Shown here piece after piece: positions 34,399 to 44,674 of a stretch of DNA of 64,000 bases. The number at the start of each line of letters is the position of its first letter. Position 1 is the stretch's first letter. The DNA comes from Eustoma russellianum (lineage: Eukaryota; Streptophyta; Magnoliopsida; Gentianales; Gentianaceae), in the NCBI GenBank assembly GCA_036186865.1, contig AP025069.1:10622286-10686285 (forward strand), read 5' to 3'. A program made the translations under genes and the position numbers. Below the pieces are notes generated by a model. That model saw only the letters and a list, made by a program, of their open reading frames with translations. It was not told where the DNA came from and made no database searches.

Positions 34399-36519
34399 TC
34401 ATGTTAGTGTACCTTTAGGTACCCAAACTTGAACAACCTTTCTTGGTTTTGAAATGTTAAAATCATGTTGCATATAATGAACAAATAGTGGATTTTGATA
34501 CATAGAATATGATGGAAAAGGAGCTGCATATTTATGTCTAGTTGGATAAGCATTGTAAGTTCTATATGCATTTGAATGTTGCCATGTATATGAGTTATAT
34601 CTTGGCCGTGTATAAGCATGATGTTGTGTGTGTCTAGGCCGTGTGTTGTAAACTGATTTAGGCCGAGAGTATGTCATGTTCTTCACATAAGCATTTTGTT
34701 GCATATAAGGCATAACTTGAGCAGATTTCATACTACTTTGTTTAGGCATTCTTGTATACATGTAAGCATGGTTTCTAGGTGTATTTGCCTTCCTATATGT
34801 AGATGCATTTTGCAATCTTTGTGATGAAGGTGGTGTGGGCAGAATAGGTTCATTTCTAAATGCATTTGGCCTATATTTCATGTTGGTTGAAGATGATACA
34901 AATGTTGTTTCCTTAGGTGTGCATTCAGCTTCTTTAACATATCCAAGACCTTGTTTGTCATTTCCATGCTTTTGAGATGCAATAAGAGTGTCTAACATGT
35001 TGGAACCATTCTTAAATTGTTCTAAAGATTTGATCAAGTCTAGGTTGCATGCTTTTAATGATTCAAATTCAGTTTGTATTTCATGTAATTTAGACTTTAA
35101 AACATTGTAATCAACACATTGCACACATTGCACATTTTCATGTTTGTTCTTAAGTTCCTTAATCTGATTTTGCATTGAACTAATAGTGTTAGATGATTCA
35201 AGTTGAAGAACTTCTAGTTGAGAAGTTAGATTCAAGTTAGACGTCTCCAACTTGTTCTTCTCCTCAACTATTCTTTTCTTCTCCTTGGATAGCTTCTTAT
35301 ATCTAACATGCAACTTTTCTAATTCATCCAACAATTCATCTTGAGTAAAATCACACTCGGAGTCAGAATCAAATGTTACCTCATTTGTAGACTTTGAAGC
35401 CAAACATGTTTGTGCAACTTCAGGTTCCTCCTCGGATTCGGATGAAGATGTGTCATCCCAAGTGCTTGAACTTACCTTGAGAGCTTTCTTCCTCCTTTGC
35501 ATAGGTTCTACTCTAGTTTTTGTCCTTGTCTTTTCATCCATGTCACGGTTTTTGTTCTTGTTTGGACAATCATATGAGATGTGTCCTTGTTTGCCACATT
35601 CATAACACTTAAGTTCTTTATCATACCATTTACCATCTTGTTTGTTAGATTTCACATTGATAGGGGCAGCTGATTTTGCTTGTCTTTTAGTTGGTCTTTT
35701 CTTGAAAAACTTCCTTAAACGCCTAGCTAACAACATTATATCTTCTTCATCACTTTCATCATCACTTTCATACTCGGCTTGATTAGATGATTCGGGTTCA
35801 TTTGTTACAAATGCAAGTGATTTAGACTTGTTACTAGTTTCAGCCTTTCTTATATTCAACTTGTTTTCATAAACTTTTAAAGAGCCTATCAATTCATCAA
35901 GTTTTATTTGAGAAAGATCTTTGCTTTCTTCAATGGCACTAACTTTGGCATCCCATTCAATTGGCAAACTTCTCAAAACTTTTTGCACCTTTTCTTTCAT
36001 CAAAAACGTTTTACCAAGGGATTCAAGTGAGTTGTATAAGTTTGTAAGCCTTAAATCCATATCAACAATTGATTCATTAGGCAGTAAATGAAATGTTTCA
36101 AGTGTAGTCATTAACATGTTAATCTTTGATTCCTTTACTTGATTAGTTCCTTCATGCTTCATTTCAAGACATTTCCACATATCCTTTGCACTTAAACATG
36201 AAGAGACATAGGCAGATTCACTCCTACTTAAACCATTCAACAATAATTGCATTGCTTTAGCATTAAGACTCATTTTCTTTTTATCTTCATCACTCCAATC
36301 TTTTCTATATTTCTCAACTACTTGTGATAAGCCTTCAATTATAACATGCTTAGTAGGCACATAAGGTCCATCTTCAATGATAGACCACAAGTCTATATCA
36401 ATAGCCATTAAGAACAATTTCATCCTAAGTTTCCAATGACTAAAGTTTTCTCCATCAAAAAGAGGTGGTCTTTGTGTGGACATGCCTTCTAATTCTATTT
36501 TCATGTGTGACTTAGACAT
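34399..36519 (-). CDS. Copia 1 Gag (706 aa)
   Basis: ATG at 36519. Residues ~15-225 form the retrotransposon Gag (UBN2/DUF4219-like) capsid region, with PPLFDGENFSHWKLRMK near the start. An acidic patch (~245-260) and a basic patch (~265-285) precede the zinc knuckle CYECGKQGHISYDC at 305-318 (CX2CX4HX4C), which binds genomic RNA. Residues ~390-500 are predicted by eye as coiled coil (heptads such as LLDELEKLHVRYKKL). The C-terminal ~130 residues are rich in Y, R, P and H with repeated YTRPR-like units. It is long for Copia Gag but normal for Sireviruses. It forms the virus-like particle in the cytoplasm. The leader to the PBS is short (~170 bp). Confidence 0.95.
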   Translation of the reverse strand: MSKSHMKIELEGMSTQRPPLFDGENFSHWKLRMKLFLMAIDIDLWSIIEDGPYVPTKHVIIEGLSQVVEKYRKDWSDEDKKKMSLNAKAMQLLLNGLSRSESAYVSSCLSAKDMWKCLEMKHEGTNQVKESKINMLMTTLETFHLLPNESIVDMDLRLTNLYNSLESLGKTFLMKEKVQKVLRSLPIEWDAKVSAIEESKDLSQIKLDELIGSLKVYENKLNIRKAETSNKSKSLAFVTNEPESSNQAEYESDDESDEEDIMLLARRLRKFFKKRPTKRQAKSAAPINVKSNKQDGKWYDKELKCYECGKQGHISYDCPNKNKNRDMDEKTRTKTRVEPMQRRKKALKVSSSTWDDTSSSESEEEPEVAQTCLASKSTNEVTFDSDSECDFTQDELLDELEKLHVRYKKLSKEKKRIVEEKNKLETSNLNLTSQLEVLQLESSNTISSMQNQIKELKNKHENVQCVQCVDYNVLKSKLHEIQTEFESLKACNLDLIKSLEQFKNGSNMLDTLIASQKHGNDKQGLGYVKEAECTPKETTFVSSSTNMKYRPNAFRNEPILPTPPSSQRLQNASTYRKANTPRNHAYMYTRMPKQSSMKSAQVMPYMQQNAYVKNMTYSRPKSVYNTRPRHTQHHAYTRPRYNSYTWQHSNAYRTYNAYPTRHKYAAPFPSYSMYQNPLFVHYMQHDFNISKPRKVVQVWVPKGTLT

Positions 36520-36691
36520 GCTTCTTAGTGTGTGAGAAAACGTTTAAAACACTTATAAGAAGGAAAGAAAGTGTCACCTTGTTGTAGATACCAAATATGA
36601 AGAATATAAGACAACCAGAAAATTTCCAGCAACTTTGCAACTTGGAGTGTAAACTGTTTTCAGCTCAAATAAGAATATGGTGCTCAACCTT

Positions 36692-36703
36692 GCTCTGATA
36701 CCA
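36692..36703 (-). other. Copia 1 primer-binding site (iMet)
   Basis: The minus strand reads TGGTATCAGAGC two bases inside the 5' LTR (36706). Confidence 0.95.
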
Positions 36704-36705
36704 AT

Positions 36706-37708
36706 TGTTGGACCTGTATAGCACCACTAGAGGGGGGGGGGTGAATAGTGGATTAGCGGAAATTACACTATAATTACCTTCAAAAACTTGTTTGAAGACC
36801 CCTTTGCCTCTTTAACCTCAGGTTCTGAAAATTCCAGAAACAGTTCACTACTTTGAACGTTTTGGTTGAACCACTTATACACCTGTGCAAGCTCTCAAAC
36901 TTGGCAGAGATCAAGTTTAGGATGTTTATAGTATGTCATAAAAAATTCAATCAATTCCAAGCAAGTTAGCACGTTCAAATAAGCAAGAGAAGTAAAGTGT
37001 GCAATTCTGGCAGTTTCAGGCAGAATGTTAGCTTAACTTCAAACAACAATATCTCAAAATCTACCCGTGCTATTTTGATGAATCTTATGTCAAATTAAAC
37101 CTCAAGATGTCTAGTTTAATTTGATATAAGGCTCACTCCAAGATTCGAAGGATAGCCTATTCAAATTGCACAAGTTTGCACACTGGTCAGAACTGTTCAC
37201 AGAATGTAGCAACAATTTTGTGAAGATGATTTGAATATGCTAAACACCTTAGAATTTAGTGATTCTTGCGGCTAATGAAAGCTAACACATTGAAGTATAA
37301 TATATCCAAAATTCATGCAATTCTAAGACTGTTTGCTCGTTCAATTATGCGTGCCAAGTTAGTGTAAATCTCAGGCAGAAAACAGTAAGTGCAGGAAATA
37401 AGTAAAGAACACAAGGAATTATCCTGGTTCGGTCAATGTGACCTACTCCAGTCCCAAGAGACACCTTCTCTTGGATTTCACTAAACACCAAACACCAAAG
37501 TCACCTTACAAAGCCAAAGGAAGAAGCTTTTCACCAACTTCTTCAAGAGGCTGCACCAAAACTGAAAATCAGCACTAGTTTGTTTCACCTTTGCACCTTT
37601 GCACCTTTTGCTCACCTCTAAGGAGTAAGCTTTATACACCAGCTTCTCCCTTACAATATGTCGTTTGAAAGGTGTTGAAATGACAAGAAATGAAGAACTA
37701 TACAATCA
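36706..37708 (-). repeat. Copia 1 5' LTR, normal U5-side part
   Basis: Matches 28081 to ~29086 of the 3' LTR with small differences: a G-run of 10 against 8, and tcgtttgaaaggtg against tcgtttaaaaaggtg. It stops at tacaatca, about 120 bp before the TATA box. The whole U3 and the promoter are therefore missing. Confidence 0.95.
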
Positions 37709-37895
37709 GAGCTTGCACAGGTGTATAAGTGGTTCAACCAAAACGTTCAAAGTAGTGAACTGTTTCTGAAATTTTCAGAACCTGAGGTTAAAGAGGCAAA
37801 GGGGTCTTCAAACAAGTTTTTGAAGGTAATTATAGTGTAATTTCCGCTAATCCACTATTCACCCCCCCCTCTAGTGGTGCTATACAGGTCCAACA
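37709..37895 (+). repeat. Inverted copy of the LTR U5 end terminating Copia 1
   Basis: 187 bp equal to the reverse complement of 28081-28267, with one mismatch noted near 37770. It begins GAGCTTGCACAGG and ends GGTCCAACA, immediately followed by the TSD caatg. The junction shares AGCTTGC with the normal LTR continuation (aaagcttgct), a 7-bp microhomology. Confidence 0.95.
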
Positions 37896-37900
37896 CAATG

Positions 37901-38024
37901 AACTTCAGGTTCATCTTGTACATGTCTTAACAAGAAGCTTCCAACTTCAAAACCGAGTTGTTTGGCTTTACTTCTGGTTATAGGACCTTTAGGTGGCACA
38001 TTCTCATGACCTTGGACCGCATCA
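37901..38024 (-). repeat. Gypsy B 5' LTR, right part
   Basis: Resumes after Copia 1 and ends GACCGCATCA. On the minus strand, together with 28030-28080, it encodes a Pol tail (KGPITRSKAKQLG ... HVQDEPEVHWVHFIE) like that of A, C and D. Copia 1 is inserted inside that coding tail. Confidence 0.88.
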
Positions 38025-39107
38025 ATATTGGTAATCCATTGTGGTCCTTCAACACAATTTTGCAGAAAAACACATTTTGGACTTCAAATCGGCAAATGCA
38101 TTTTTGTCACGTGTAGGACTCTTAGAACTTAACCGACATGTTAGACTCTATCCTATCCTTTCCAGTGGATGAAAAACATATCGAAGGTCTGAGAAACACC
38201 AAAAAATTTTTAAAACAAATCAATGTCCAAAGCAAGGCTATGCATAGCCAAAAATCTTTATTTAAGCTCAAAACAGCGATTCTGAAACACGAAGCACTTT
38301 GAAGCACTTTGGTCACACCACTCACATCCCATGCTCTTACCTATGCATTTTGGACCTCAAGAATTGATAGCACATTGTGGTCCTTCAACAAAATTTAGCA
38401 GAAAACGCCATTAGACTTCAAATCGGCAAATGCAATTTCGTCACGTTTAGGACTCTTAGAACTTAACGACATGTTTAGACTCTATCATATCCTTTCAAGC
38501 GGATGAAAAACGTGTCAAAGGTCTGAGAAACACCAAAAACCTTTAAAGCAAATCATTGCCCAAAGCAAGGATATGCATAACCTAAAATCTTCATTTAAGC
38601 TCAAAACAGTGCTTCTGAAGCATGAAGCACGTTGAAGCAATTTGGTCAGCCTGCCCGCTTCCCATGCTTTAACCTATGCTTTTTGGGCCTCAATATTGGT
38701 AACTCATTGTGGTCCTTCAACAAAATTTTCTAGAAAAACCCATTCGGAATTCAAACTACCAAAGGCCATTTCGTCACGTTTAGGAATCTTAGAACTTGAC
38801 CGACATGTTTACACTCTATTCTATCCTTTCCAAGGGATAAAAAATGCATGGAAGGTGTGAGAAACACCAAAAAAAAGTTTAAAGCACATCAATGCCGAAA
38901 GTAAGGCTATGCATAGATAAAATCTTTCTTTAAGCTCAAAATAGTGATTCTGAAGCACGAAGCACGTTAAAGCACTTTGGTAAGACCACCCACATCCCAT
39001 GGTCTTACCTATGCTTTTTGGACCTCAATATTGGTAATTTGTTCCTTCATCAAAATTTGCAGAAAACCCAATTTGGACTTCAAATCGGCAAAAGCAATTT
39101 CCTCACC
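38025..39107. repeat. ~335-bp tandem satellite, left block (about 3.2 monomers)
   Basis: Monomers are recognisable by gtggtccttcaac at about 38041, 38376 and 38709 and a degenerate ttgttccttcatc at ~39038. Shared blocks include cttcaaatcggcaaatgca, taggactcttagaactt and aagctcaaaac. Spacing is ~333-335 bp. It is bounded by Gypsy B on the left and Gypsy C on the right. No coding potential is seen. Confidence 0.93.
39103..39107. other. Target-site duplication tcacc of Gypsy C (left copy)
   Basis: tcacc at 39103-39107 and 59643-59647. Removing the element restores the satellite motif tcacctttaggactctta. Confidence 0.93.
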
Positions 39108-40515
39108 TGATGCGTGCAACTCGTGGGCTCCAACAATTCCACCTTCCAAACGTCCCTCACAAAGGGTTAGGCACAAAGAAGTAAACTTCCCCTTGCTTCC
39201 TTAGTGATCAAACGTGTGGACAACGAGCAAGACCAACACTATAAGATGGTCGTTGATCAGGCAAACCAAGAAGGCCCTCCTGGACGGCACCTTTTAGCAA
39301 TGGCAATACCTTCAAATCGCTCAACTTTGAAGGATCTTAACTTAGGTTTTTAATGCAAAACCAAGAAAACAAAGTATTACTCAAAGTGAAGAAAATATCA
39401 AGAATTCTTATTCATCGAAAAGGTGAGTTTACAACCATCCAAAGGGGTCTATTTATAGGCCTAGTATACGCCCCCTTTAGCTTGAAAATGGCTAGAGATA
39501 ATTCAAATAAAGCTATCTAACAAATGTTTAAATTTGAACTTTGCTTGAAATTTTAAACTAAGATAATTCTAGCTAAAACTTGAAATGCTTGAAAGATGTT
39601 ATCTTCAATGAATCTAGTCATGTTTGGTGATGAAATTGGCGTTGGAGATGTTGTTGAACTTGAATTCAAAAGCTAGTTGAAGATTGGATTCAATTTGACT
39701 TCAAACTTGAATTCAATCTTTGAATTATGATCCTGTCCTTTTCTTATCTCCAAGTTGGCGTGTGGAAGCCTTTCTAGGCGTGTGAGATGTCTTCACATGG
39801 TTGAGATGTTGAATTCAAATGCTGGTTGGAGATTGAGTTTACTTGAACTTGAATTTAAACTTGGATTCAAATTTGAATTGTTGATCTATCCTTATCCTTG
39901 CTCCAAAGAATGGCGTGTGATCCCTTGAGATGATAGCCTAATCCTTTTTGAAATGTATGCCTCAAATTGGTTGAAACTTGAATTCAAATTATGGTTGAAT
40001 TTGAATTCAAGTTTATCTTCAAGTTCAAATTCAAGTGAGATGTTATCCTTCAATTTAAAGCGGCTGCCCCCCTCTTTATGGATAATGAAGATGATTTCAA
40101 CTTGATCAAGAGATTTCTATCTTGGACACCTTTGAATTTGTCTTAGCATAGACAAACATTCTCTTTGAAACATTCTCTTGAAACATTCTCTTCAACATTC
40201 TCTTGAAACATTCTCTTCAAACATTCTCTTCAAACATTTCATGTACCTAATTTACCTACAAAGAAAAGACATAAAACAAAGATCACAAGACACAAGATAA
40301 AATTTAAAGAAACAAAGAGTGTAGACGTGCATGTGATACATGCTCAAGTTGAAGGTTCAATGAAATGAACCCAAGGAGTCTTAGGTTCATCTTGAACATG
40401 CTTGTACAAGAAGGTGGCAACTTGATGACAAAGTTCCTTTGCCCTCCTTCTTGTTATAGGACCTTTGACCTCTTGATGGGGCCCTTGATCCTCATCGGAC
40501 CCTTGATCCTCATCA
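39108..40515 (-). repeat. Gypsy C 3' LTR
   Basis: 1,408 bp, TGATGCGTGC...CCTCATCA. The TATA box is at 39449-39458. At ~40157-40250 it has fewer CATTCTCTTG(AA)A units than its partner LTR. Confidence 0.95.
39449..39458 (-). promoter_or_regulatory. TATA box of the Gypsy C 3' LTR
   Basis: Minus-strand CTATAAATAG followed by ACCCC, conserved across the family. Confidence 0.6.
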
Positions 40516-40529
40516 ATCCCCCCTCCTCA
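40516..40529 (-). other. Gypsy C polypurine tract
   Basis: Minus-strand GAGGAGGGGGGAT abutting the LTR at 40515. Confidence 0.85.
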
Positions 40530-41707
40530 AGAGGATTCGTCCTCGAATCGAAAAGGTCATCGTTGAAAGGGGTGAGATCAGCAACATTAAAAGTAGGTGA
40601 AACTGAACCATACCTGTCGGGAAGATCAAGGATGTATGCGTTGTCACCTATGCGTTTCAATACTTTAAAGGGTCCATCTCCTCGAGGTAACAATTTTGAC
40701 TTTCTTTCATTGGGAAATCTTTCTTTACGCAAATGTAACCACACTAAATCTCCAGGTTTGAACACAACTCTTTTCCGATGTTTGTTAGCTCGTCTTTCAT
40801 AAGCTTTGTTTTTCTTTTCTAGTTGTGTTTTAACTTGTTCATGCAGTTTCTTTATGTTGTCCGCTTTTTGTTTACCATCAAGACTAGAACGTTCATGCAC
40901 GGGAATAGGAATCAAATCAATGGGAGACAAGGGATTAAAGCCATACACGATTTCAAATGGACTATGCAAAGTACCGTGATGGACACTCCTATTATATGCA
41001 AATTCGATATATGGCAAACAATCTTCCCAATGTTTAATGTGTTTTTGCAAAATGGCACGCAAAAGTTGAGAAAGAGTACGATTAACGACTTCAGTTTGTC
41101 CATCAGTTTGTGGGTGTGCGGTGGTGGAAAACAACAATTGTGTACCAAGTTTAGCCCACAAAACACGCCAAAAATGACTCAAGAATTTCGTATCTCTATC
41201 ACTTACAATTGTACGTGGCATGCCATGCAATCTAACAATTTCTTTGAAGAACAAATCAGCAACATGTGTGGCATCATCAACCTTTCTACATGCTATGAAA
41301 TGTGCCATTTTTGAAAATCGAAACCACAACATAAATGCTATCGCGTCCTCCCCGAGATCTAGGAAGTCCTAAAACAAAGTCCATAGAAATGTCAATCCAA
41401 GGGGAATCAGGGACGGGTAAAGGCGTGTAAAGGCCATGTGGTTGGGACTTGGATTTGGCTTGTTTGCAAGTGATGCAATTACCACACAACCTCTCGACGT
41501 CTACTCTCATGTGGGGCCAATAGAAATGTTCCTTAAGAGTCTCAAGGGTTTTGAACACTCCGAAATGACCCATTAAACCTCCCCCATGGGCTTCTCTGGT
41601 CAATGCTTCTCGTAGGGATGATTGGGGAACGCACAATTTTTGTTCTTTGAAAAGATAACCCTCATGTATGTAAAATTTTCCAAATGGTGCTTCTTTACAT
41701 GCCTCGA

Positions 41708-41712
41708 ATATG
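41708..41712. other. Target-site duplication atatg of Copia 2 (left copy)
   Basis: atatg occurs here and at 53000-53004; removing the insert restores gcctcgaatatggtgcc. Confidence 0.95.
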
Positions 41713-44425
41713 TGTTGGACCTGTATAGCACCACTAGAGGGGGGGGGTGAATAGTGGGTTAGCGGAAATTACACTACAATTACCTTCAAAAACTTGTTTG
41801 AAGACCCCTTTGCCTCTTTAGCCTCAGATTCTGGAATTTCCAGAAACAGTTCACTGTTTTGAGCGCTTTGGTTGAACCACTTATACACCTGTGCAAGCTC
41901 TCAAACTTGGCAGAGATCAAGTTTAGAATGTTTATAATATGTCATAAAAATTTCATTCAATTCCAAGCAAGTTAGCACGTTCAAATAAGCAAGAAAAGTA
42001 AAGTGTGCAATTCTGGCAGTTTCAGGCAGAATGTTAGCTTAACTTCAAACGATGATATCTCAAAATCTACCCGTGCTATTTTGATGAATCTTATGTCAAA
42101 TTAAACCTTATGATCTCTAGTTTAATTTGATATAAGGCTCACTTCAAGATTCGCAGGATAACCTATTCAAATTGAACAAGTTTTGCACACTGGTCAGAAT
42201 TGTTCACAGAATGTAGCAACAATTTTGTGAAGACGATTTGAATATGCTAAACTCCTTAGAATTTAGTGATTCTTGCGGCTAATGAAAGCTAACACATTGA
42301 AGTATAATATATCCAAAATTCATGCAATTCTAAGACTGTTTGCTTGTTCAATTATGCGTGCCAAGTTAGTGTAATTCTCAGGCAGAAAACAGTAAGTGCA
42401 GGAAATAAGTAAAGAACACAAGGAATTATCCTGGTTCGGTCAATGTGACCTACTCCAGTCCCAAGAGACACCTTCTCTTGGATTTCACTAAACACCAAAC
42501 ACCAAAGTCACCTTACAAAGCCAAAGGAAGAAGCTTTTCACCAACTTCTTCAAGAGGCTGCACCAAAACTGAAAATCAGCACTAGTTTGTTTCACCTTTG
42601 CACCTTTGCACCTTTTGCTCACCTCTAAGGAGTAAGCTTTATACACCAGCTTCTCCCTTACAATATGTCGTTTAAAAAGGTGTTGAAATGACAAGAAATG
42701 AAGAACTATACAATCATAAAGCTTGCTGCAAATGTGTTCTTCAATATAGAAGAGTAGAAGAGAAGAATGGAAATAAAGAGCTAATTGTCTTGCTTGCTTT
42801 CTTGCTCTTTTTCGTTGGATGCATTTACTCTTCATCTTTGGAGCTATTTATAGCCAAGAGGACAGCCTAAAGGCTCCTCAAAGAGACGTTGGAATGGCTT
42901 GAGAAATGGAGAAAATTCAGCATTTGACTTTCAAGATAAAGTTGATCTTTTGATGCTTTGAAATGGTCTTCCAATCTGAACTTTTATCCTTCATTTTATC
43001 CATTATAGCCGTTGAAAATGAGGTGGAAAATGACTTCATTTGAACGTTTAAGAGGCAGCTCCAATCAGCAATTTCCATGTGTAAATAACTTGCCATGTAT
43101 GCAGCTGAATTGGCATGTGTTTTGAACAAATTTATCTCCTCATTTTGAACATCAAATAGACGTTGGAATGTAGCTAAAAGATAGAGAGAAATCAGCTTGA
43201 CTTGAGTTTGAATTGGTCTTCAACCTTTGAATCATATAGCCGTTGCATCTTTCTAGGTTGAGAGATTTTTGCTTCAACTTTGCTACATTGTAGGACTTGC
43301 TTTTTGTCACACAATATAATCTGAACCTTGACCATATATCACACGAAATTTTGCTCCATTTTTGAGCCAAGTAGCCGTTGAAACAACTCACAAAATAGTC
43401 ACTTGAAATCAGCAACAAAATAGGATTTCTTTTAACTTGCTTTGACTTGTTCAAAATCTGAACATTTGTGCGCCAATATCCGTGTGTATCCATATAATAT
43501 ATAGTCACTTATGTCTTCAACATGTAGCATAGAATACCATATGAAGAATGCCAAGAATTCCAAGAAAACCATAGATGTGATCACCATAATATAAGAATTC
43601 CAATTGAGATACCATGCTGCCCATTTCCATAAATATAGGGCACGTACCATATGTGACATAAACACATATAAACATCATATAAACAATATATAACACGTTA
43701 GAAGATCCATTGGCAAGTGAAGAGACCAGAATACCCCTTAGCACAAAAATAGGAATTTTGTCCTAGGATGAACCTAGACATGGTGCTGCTCCAGATTCAT
43801 GATGTGACATGACTTATAAATGTGTCATATGATCATATAAGTCCGTTGGAAGAAGACCAAATAAGAATGAGAAGTCCAAATGGTGAAATTACCAAGATAG
43901 CCCTTATAAAGATCAATAAACTTCACCATCGTGTCAAGTCAGTTTTTATCCGTGTCAAGCATGCTTTTCCTCAGCCAATTAGATTCTAAATTGAATAAGG
44001 ATCATGTGGGCTTTTGAATCACTCAATTTGGAGTTCATTTGCTCAAGATATGAACCAAAACCTGCAATAGAATACTAAACCGAGCAATTTGCCTTATATT
44101 GTAAGTCATGTGACTTCAAGGCTTGGTTAGATCATATAATTAACATGTATTGACATATATATCATCTAAAATCAGTTTGAACATGTCTTGATTTAGACAT
44201 GTGATTGAATTGGCCAAGTTCAATCTCATGATCTTAATCAAACTTGTTCAATCTTGATTCATTCAATCAATTTCACATTTAGCTCATAAATTCAATCTCA
44301 TGCACACATATACTTTAAACGTTATACACACATACATGCTCACATATGCATTTTGCAATATATCACAACAATCTACATGCTCACATATGCATTTTGCAAT
44401 CATTCAAACATGATATATCACAACA
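41713..44425 (-). repeat. Copia 2 3' LTR
   Basis: 2,713 bp, TGTTGGACC...CACAACA. The TATA box is at 42844-42853. Near the U3 end (44350-44425) a terminal block is tandemly duplicated, with an internal ATATATCACAACAATCT that mimics the LTR-PPT junction. Confidence 0.96.
42844..42853 (-). promoter_or_regulatory. TATA box of the Copia 2 3' LTR
   Basis: Minus-strand CTATAAATAG, identical to 51418-51427 in the 5' LTR. Confidence 0.65.
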
Positions 44426-44660
44426 ATCTCCCCCTTTTGATGATTTGCAAAATTACCCCACATATGTGTATATTAAGCATCTAAATCAAGTATAAGCTTC
44501 TCTTTAAATCAAGTTAAGCTGCTCCCCCTTAATGTGTTATCTCCCCCTTAACATGATATACATATATCTCTCCCTTTTAATGTGTTATCTCCCCCTTAAC
44601 ATGATATACATATGTCTCTCCCCCTTAATTTTGTAAATTATGCAAAAGACTGAAGTATGT
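44426..44660 (-). other. Multiple polypurine tract region, Copia 2
   Basis: The PPT at 44426-44438 abuts the LTR. Further TTAAGGGGGAG-like copies lie at about 44521, 44541, 44571 (degenerate), 44591 and 44619. This is one more than in Copia 1. Confidence 0.85.
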
Positions 44661-44674
44661 GCATGGTGTAGTAG

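Larger units (their letters stand above)
28081..37895 (-). mobile_element. Copia 1: Sirevirus-like element with an aberrant 5' LTR
   Basis: 9,815 bp, minus orientation, TSD caatg. It contains a full 2,800-bp 3' LTR, a multiple polypurine region, intact pol (31118-34306) and gag (34399-36519), an iMet PBS and a rearranged 1,190-bp 5' LTR. Sirevirus (SIRE/Maximus) assignment rests on the long Gag with UBN2-like N-terminus, a coiled-coil after the zinc knuckle, RT motif QIYVDDIIFGST and repeated polypurine tracts. No env-like frame lies between pol and the 3' LTR. Confidence 0.95.
15169..38024 (-). mobile_element. Gypsy B: older Gypsy family copy hosting A, D and Copia 1
   Basis: Composite of gag (15174-16604), leader (16605-17263 and 26341-27223), PBS and 5' LTR (27239-28080 plus 37901-38024). 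It is interrupted by Gypsy D and Copia 1. Gypsy A marks its left limit in this window, with the rest of B presumably beyond A. Its proteins resemble A/C/D but its LTR and leader do not align at nucleotide level, so it is a separate family. The LTR ends at 38024 in GACCGCATCA and the satellite starts at once. The probable duplication atatt at 38025-38029 matches the satellite motif ctcaatattgg. Confidence 0.85.
40454..41712 (-). pseudogene. Gypsy C integrase part of pol
   Basis: Continues the polyprotein after the Copia 2 insertion. The segment 41286-41712 has the zinc finger (CGNCITC) and MDFVLGLP. The segment 40454-41332 has SDRDTKF, TDGQTEVVNRT and the intact GDGPFKVLKRIG module. Two bases are missing at ~41318 relative to A (gaaaatcga-tcaacc), so VVVDRFSKM is broken. 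The frame crosses the PPT into the LTR but reads LMRIKG, not the conserved tail, because the PPT is one base shorter than in D. Confidence 0.92.
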
